Below are positions 5,490 through 7,423 of a stretch of DNA of 7,423 bases, piece by piece. This DNA is from Planctomycetota bacterium. GTDB lineage: Bacteria > Planctomycetota > Planctomycetia > Isosphaerales > Isosphaeraceae. The position numbers and the translations under genes are program-made. Positions within the stretch are counted from its first letter, which is position 1; each line of letters begins with the position of its first letter. Below the pieces are notes generated by a model that had not been told where the DNA came from, searched no databases, and saw only the letters and a program-made list of their open reading frames with translations. Location: contig JAKBCQ010000108.1 of assembly GCA_021807585.1 (NCBI GenBank), positions 1 to 7,423 on the forward strand. Reading direction: 5' to 3'.

Positions 5490-6578
5490 ATGACGCATCA
5501 GGTTACATTGATTCCAGGCGACGGCGTCGGTCCCGAACTCGCCGAGGCGACGCGAATGTGCGTCGACGCGACCGGGGTCGCGATCGAATGGGACGTACAG
5601 GAGGCGGGGGTCGACGTGATGGAGCGGCTTGGCACGCCCGTCCCCGACAGCGTGCTCGAATCGTGCCGCCGAACCGGCGTGGCGCTCAAGGCGCCGATCA
5701 CCACCCCCGTCGGTACCGGATTCCGGAGCGTCAACGTTTACTTGCGTCAGGCGCTTGATCTATACGCGTGCGTTCGGCCCTGTAAGCACTACGAAGGCGT
5801 GCGCACGTCGTTCGCCTCAAGCAAAGTCGATCTCGTCATCGTGCGGGAAAATACCGAAGATTTGTACATCGGCTGCGAATTCGAGCGCGGCAAGCCCGAA
5901 ACCGAGGAATTGATCGCGACGATCAAACGCCTCACGGGTAAGACGCTCCGCTCCGATTCGGGGATCTCGATCAAACCGATCTCGGTCACGGGAAGCGAGA
6001 AGATCGTCAAATACGCGTTCGATTACGCCCGCAAGCACGGCCGAAAAAAGGTCACCAGCGTGCACAAGGCGAACATCCTCAAATTCTCCGACGGCCTCTT
6101 TCTCGAGATCTCGCGCGAGGTCGCCAAGCAGTATCCCGACATCGAATTCGAAGATCGCATTGTTGATAACATGTGCATGCAACTCGTGCAAAAGCCCGAG
6201 CTTTACGATGTGTTAGTGCTTCCCAATTTGTACGGCGATATTTTGTCCGATCTGTGCGCCGGGCTTGTCGGCGGGTTGGGGGTCGCTCCCGGAGCGAACA
6301 TCGGCGCCAAGGGGGCCGTCTTCGAGGCGACTCACGGGTCGGCGCCCAAGTACAAGGGTCAGTGGAAGATGAACCCGACCGCGCTGATCCTCTCGGCGGT
6401 GCTCATGCTCGAATATCTCGGCGAAGTCGAAGCCGCGAACCGGCTCGAGACCGCGGTCGCCAAGGTGATTCGCGAAGGGAAAGACGTCACCTACGACCTC
6501 AAACCTCATCGCGACGACCCGACCGCGGTCGGCACGCTCGAAATGGCCCGCGCGATCATTAAAGCAATGCAAGCGTAA
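5490..6578 (+). CDS. icd: Isocitrate dehydrogenase, isocitrate/isopropylmalate dehydrogenase family
   Basis: A 362-residue cytoplasmic enzyme predicted to convert isocitrate to 2-oxoglutarate and CO2 in the TCA cycle. It opens with [12 protein letters not shown]. The substrate loop reads S80-V-N82-x3-R86 with R96 following, the isocitrate-type pattern rather than that of isopropylmalate dehydrogenase. RENTEDLY (119-126) gives R119 and Tyr126, VHKAN gives catalytic Lys193, and D226, D250 and D254 are the metal ligands by alignment with E. coli Icd. In the cofactor region [10 protein letters not shown]287-Y288 correspond to E. coli K344-Y345, an NADP signature, and Y335 matches Y391, but P339 replaces R395; NAD enzymes usually have Asp-Ile at the first pair. 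Length is that of the short NAD-type class (about 330-360), below E. coli Icd (416). The start has AGGT (5479-5482) 7 nt upstream. Two bases separate it from lpxK, indicating co-transcription. A homoisocitrate or related activity cannot be wholly excluded. Confidence 0.92.
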   Translation: MTHQVTLIPGDGVGPELAEATRMCVDATGVAIEWDVQEAGVDVMERLGTPVPDSVLESCRRTGVALKAPITTPVGTGFRSVNVYLRQALDLYACVRPCKHYEGVRTSFASSKVDLVIVRENTEDLYIGCEFERGKPETEELIATIKRLTGKTLRSDSGISIKPISVTGSEKIVKYAFDYARKHGRKKVTSVHKANILKFSDGLFLEISREVAKQYPDIEFEDRIVDNMCMQLVQKPELYDVLVLPNLYGDILSDLCAGLVGGLGVAPGANIGAKGAVFEATHGSAPKYKGQWKMNPTALILSAVLMLEYLGEVEAANRLETAVAKVIREGKDVTYDLKPHRDDPTAVGTLEMARAIIKAMQA

Positions 6579-6580
6579 TT

Positions 6581-7423
6581 ATGGGTTTCAAATCGAAAGG
6601 ATTCGACGAGCACGCGTTTCGCCGCTTGATCGCGGGCGAGACGCGCGGCTTGGGCTCCGCGCTCGCTCGGATGACTCTCAACGTTCCCGCCGCGGGCTAT
6701 GAACTTGCGGTTCGCCTCCGCGGTCTCGCTTTCGACCGCGGCTGGAAGCGCATTCATCGAGCGCCCGTTCCCGTCGTTTCGATCGGCAATCTCACCCTTG
6801 GAGGGACGGGAAAAACCCCGTTCGTCGAGTACACCGCGAGCAAGCTTCGCCGGCTTGGCGTTCGAGTCGCGATCCTCAGCCGAGGCTACGGCGCCGATCG
6901 AGGCGTTAACGACGAGGCGCTCGTTCTCGAACAAAACCTCGACGACGTCCCCCACTTGCAAGATAAAGACCGAGCAAAAATCGCGGCGATCGCTGTCCAA
7001 GAACTCGAATCGCAGACGCTCATCCTCGACGACGGCTTTCAGCATCGAAGGCTCGCACGCGATCTCGACATCGTACTCCTCGACGCGCTCGATCCCTTCG
7101 GCTTAAATCGCGCGTTCCCCCGCGGAACCCTCCGTGAACCCGTATCAGGTTTAAAAAGAGCACATATTATTGTGCTTTCTAAATGCGATTTAATTGATCG
7201 GACCGAGCGCGATCGGATTTTCGCGCGGGTTGCGCGATTGATTCCCAATTTGGCCGACCGCTGGGTTGAGGCGCGACACGCACCGCTCGACGTCGGTGAT
7301 TGCGATTCGGCCCGCGGGCCGCTCGAGTCGCTCCGCGGGCGTCGCGTCGTCGCGTTCTGCGGGATCGGCGCCCCCGCGAGTTTCCAGGCCACGCTCGCGA
7401 GCCTCGGCGTATCGGTCCGCGCA
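6581..7423 (+). CDS. lpxK: Tetraacyldisaccharide 4'-kinase LpxK, 3' end outside window
   Basis: Translating from the ATG at 6581 gives 281 residues with no stop before the right edge; the family usually has about 320-350, so roughly the last fifth is missing. LpxK is an inner-membrane-associated kinase that uses ATP to phosphorylate the 4' position of the tetraacyl disaccharide-1-phosphate, the sixth step of lipid A synthesis. Visible signatures: VVSIGNLTLGGTGKTP (65-80) with P-loop K78-T79, LSRGYG (99-104), LILDDGFQHRRL (147-158) with D150-D151, FPRGTLREP (179-187), LSKCD (199-203) and FCGIGAP (259-265). The N-terminal helix around residues 30-52 is the likely membrane-associated part. The GDEPLL motif common after SRGYG appears as NDEALV (110-115), followed by DVPHLQDKDR. 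The start lies 2 nt after the icd stop, and no clear ribosome site is seen, so translational coupling is likely. It implies a lipid A outer membrane. Confidence 0.93.
   Translation, partial: MGFKSKGFDEHAFRRLIAGETRGLGSALARMTLNVPAAGYELAVRLRGLAFDRGWKRIHRAPVPVVSIGNLTLGGTGKTPFVEYTASKLRRLGVRVAILSRGYGADRGVNDEALVLEQNLDDVPHLQDKDRAKIAAIAVQELESQTLILDDGFQHRRLARDLDIVLLDALDPFGLNRAFPRGTLREPVSGLKRAHIIVLSKCDLIDRTERDRIFARVARLIPNLADRWVEARHAPLDVGDCDSARGPLESLRGRRVVAFCGIGAPASFQATLASLGVSVRA
7159..7176. repeat. AT-rich inverted repeat inside lpxK
   Basis: AGCACA (7159-7164) and TGTGCT (7171-7176) form a perfect 6-bp stem around TATTAT. It sits in an unusually AT-rich coding stretch (about 7148-7197) with codons such as TTA, AGA and ATT that are rare elsewhere in the gene. 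It could be an internal regulatory site or a chance feature. Confidence 0.5.

Noticed and set aside
5262..5498. Extension of the DUF962-like frame to 5498 (186 residues)
   Set aside because: Arg-rich, no family similarity, overlaps the icd start on the other strand, and the internal ATG at 5261 has AGGA at 9 nt.
1..7423. Search for CRISPR arrays, tRNAs, rRNA, transposases and phage genes
   Set aside because: No spaced direct repeats, no CCA-ending cloverleaf, no rRNA core sequence and no mobile-element protein motif were seen by eye.

Overview
The window comes from a GC-rich Gram-negative-type bacterium, most likely a member of the Planctomycetota. This rests on protein style rather than any marker gene: a Tat-exported aldo/keto reductase with a C-terminal cysteine cluster, a lipoprotein TolC homologue with a long Pro/Ala/Gly/Ser tail, a very short DUF962/Mpo1-like membrane protein, and a short isocitrate dehydrogenase followed by lpxK. 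The hexamer CGATCG is conspicuously frequent in genes and gaps alike. Genus and species cannot be judged from the sequence.

Layout from left to right. At the left edge is the 3' end of yacG (+), a zinc-binding gyrase inhibitor, ending at 137. It converges on an aldo/keto reductase gene (-, 250-1452); the 112-bp gap holds a clear hairpin/T-run terminator for the reductase. Upstream of the reductase is a 441-bp gap (1453-1893) with a good candidate promoter and two inverted repeats. Next is a large TolC-type outer-membrane lipoprotein gene (-, 1894-4290), whose real start is about 345 bp inside the longest possible frame. A 647-bp gap (4291-4937) with no recognisable gene follows. Then comes a 107-residue DUF962/Mpo1-like membrane protein gene (-, 4938-5261). 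A 228-bp divergent intergenic region, with overlapping hairpins that look like an attenuator, separates it from a two-gene rightward unit: isocitrate dehydrogenase (5490-6578) and, two bases later, lpxK (6581 to the right edge, incomplete).

The genes do not form one pathway. Three belong to the envelope: the TolC lipoprotein, the Mpo1-like membrane protein and LpxK, which phosphorylates the lipid A precursor. Isocitrate dehydrogenase is central metabolism and appears translationally coupled to lpxK. YacG is a topoisomerase regulator, and the reductase is an exported redox enzyme of unknown substrate. I see no mobile element, CRISPR array, tRNA, rRNA or defence cassette, and no strong case for an entirely new system. 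The points most worth a second look are the mixed cofactor-site residues of the isocitrate dehydrogenase, the attenuator-like icd leader, the 13-bp stem-loop at 1692-1738 and the CGATCG over-representation.
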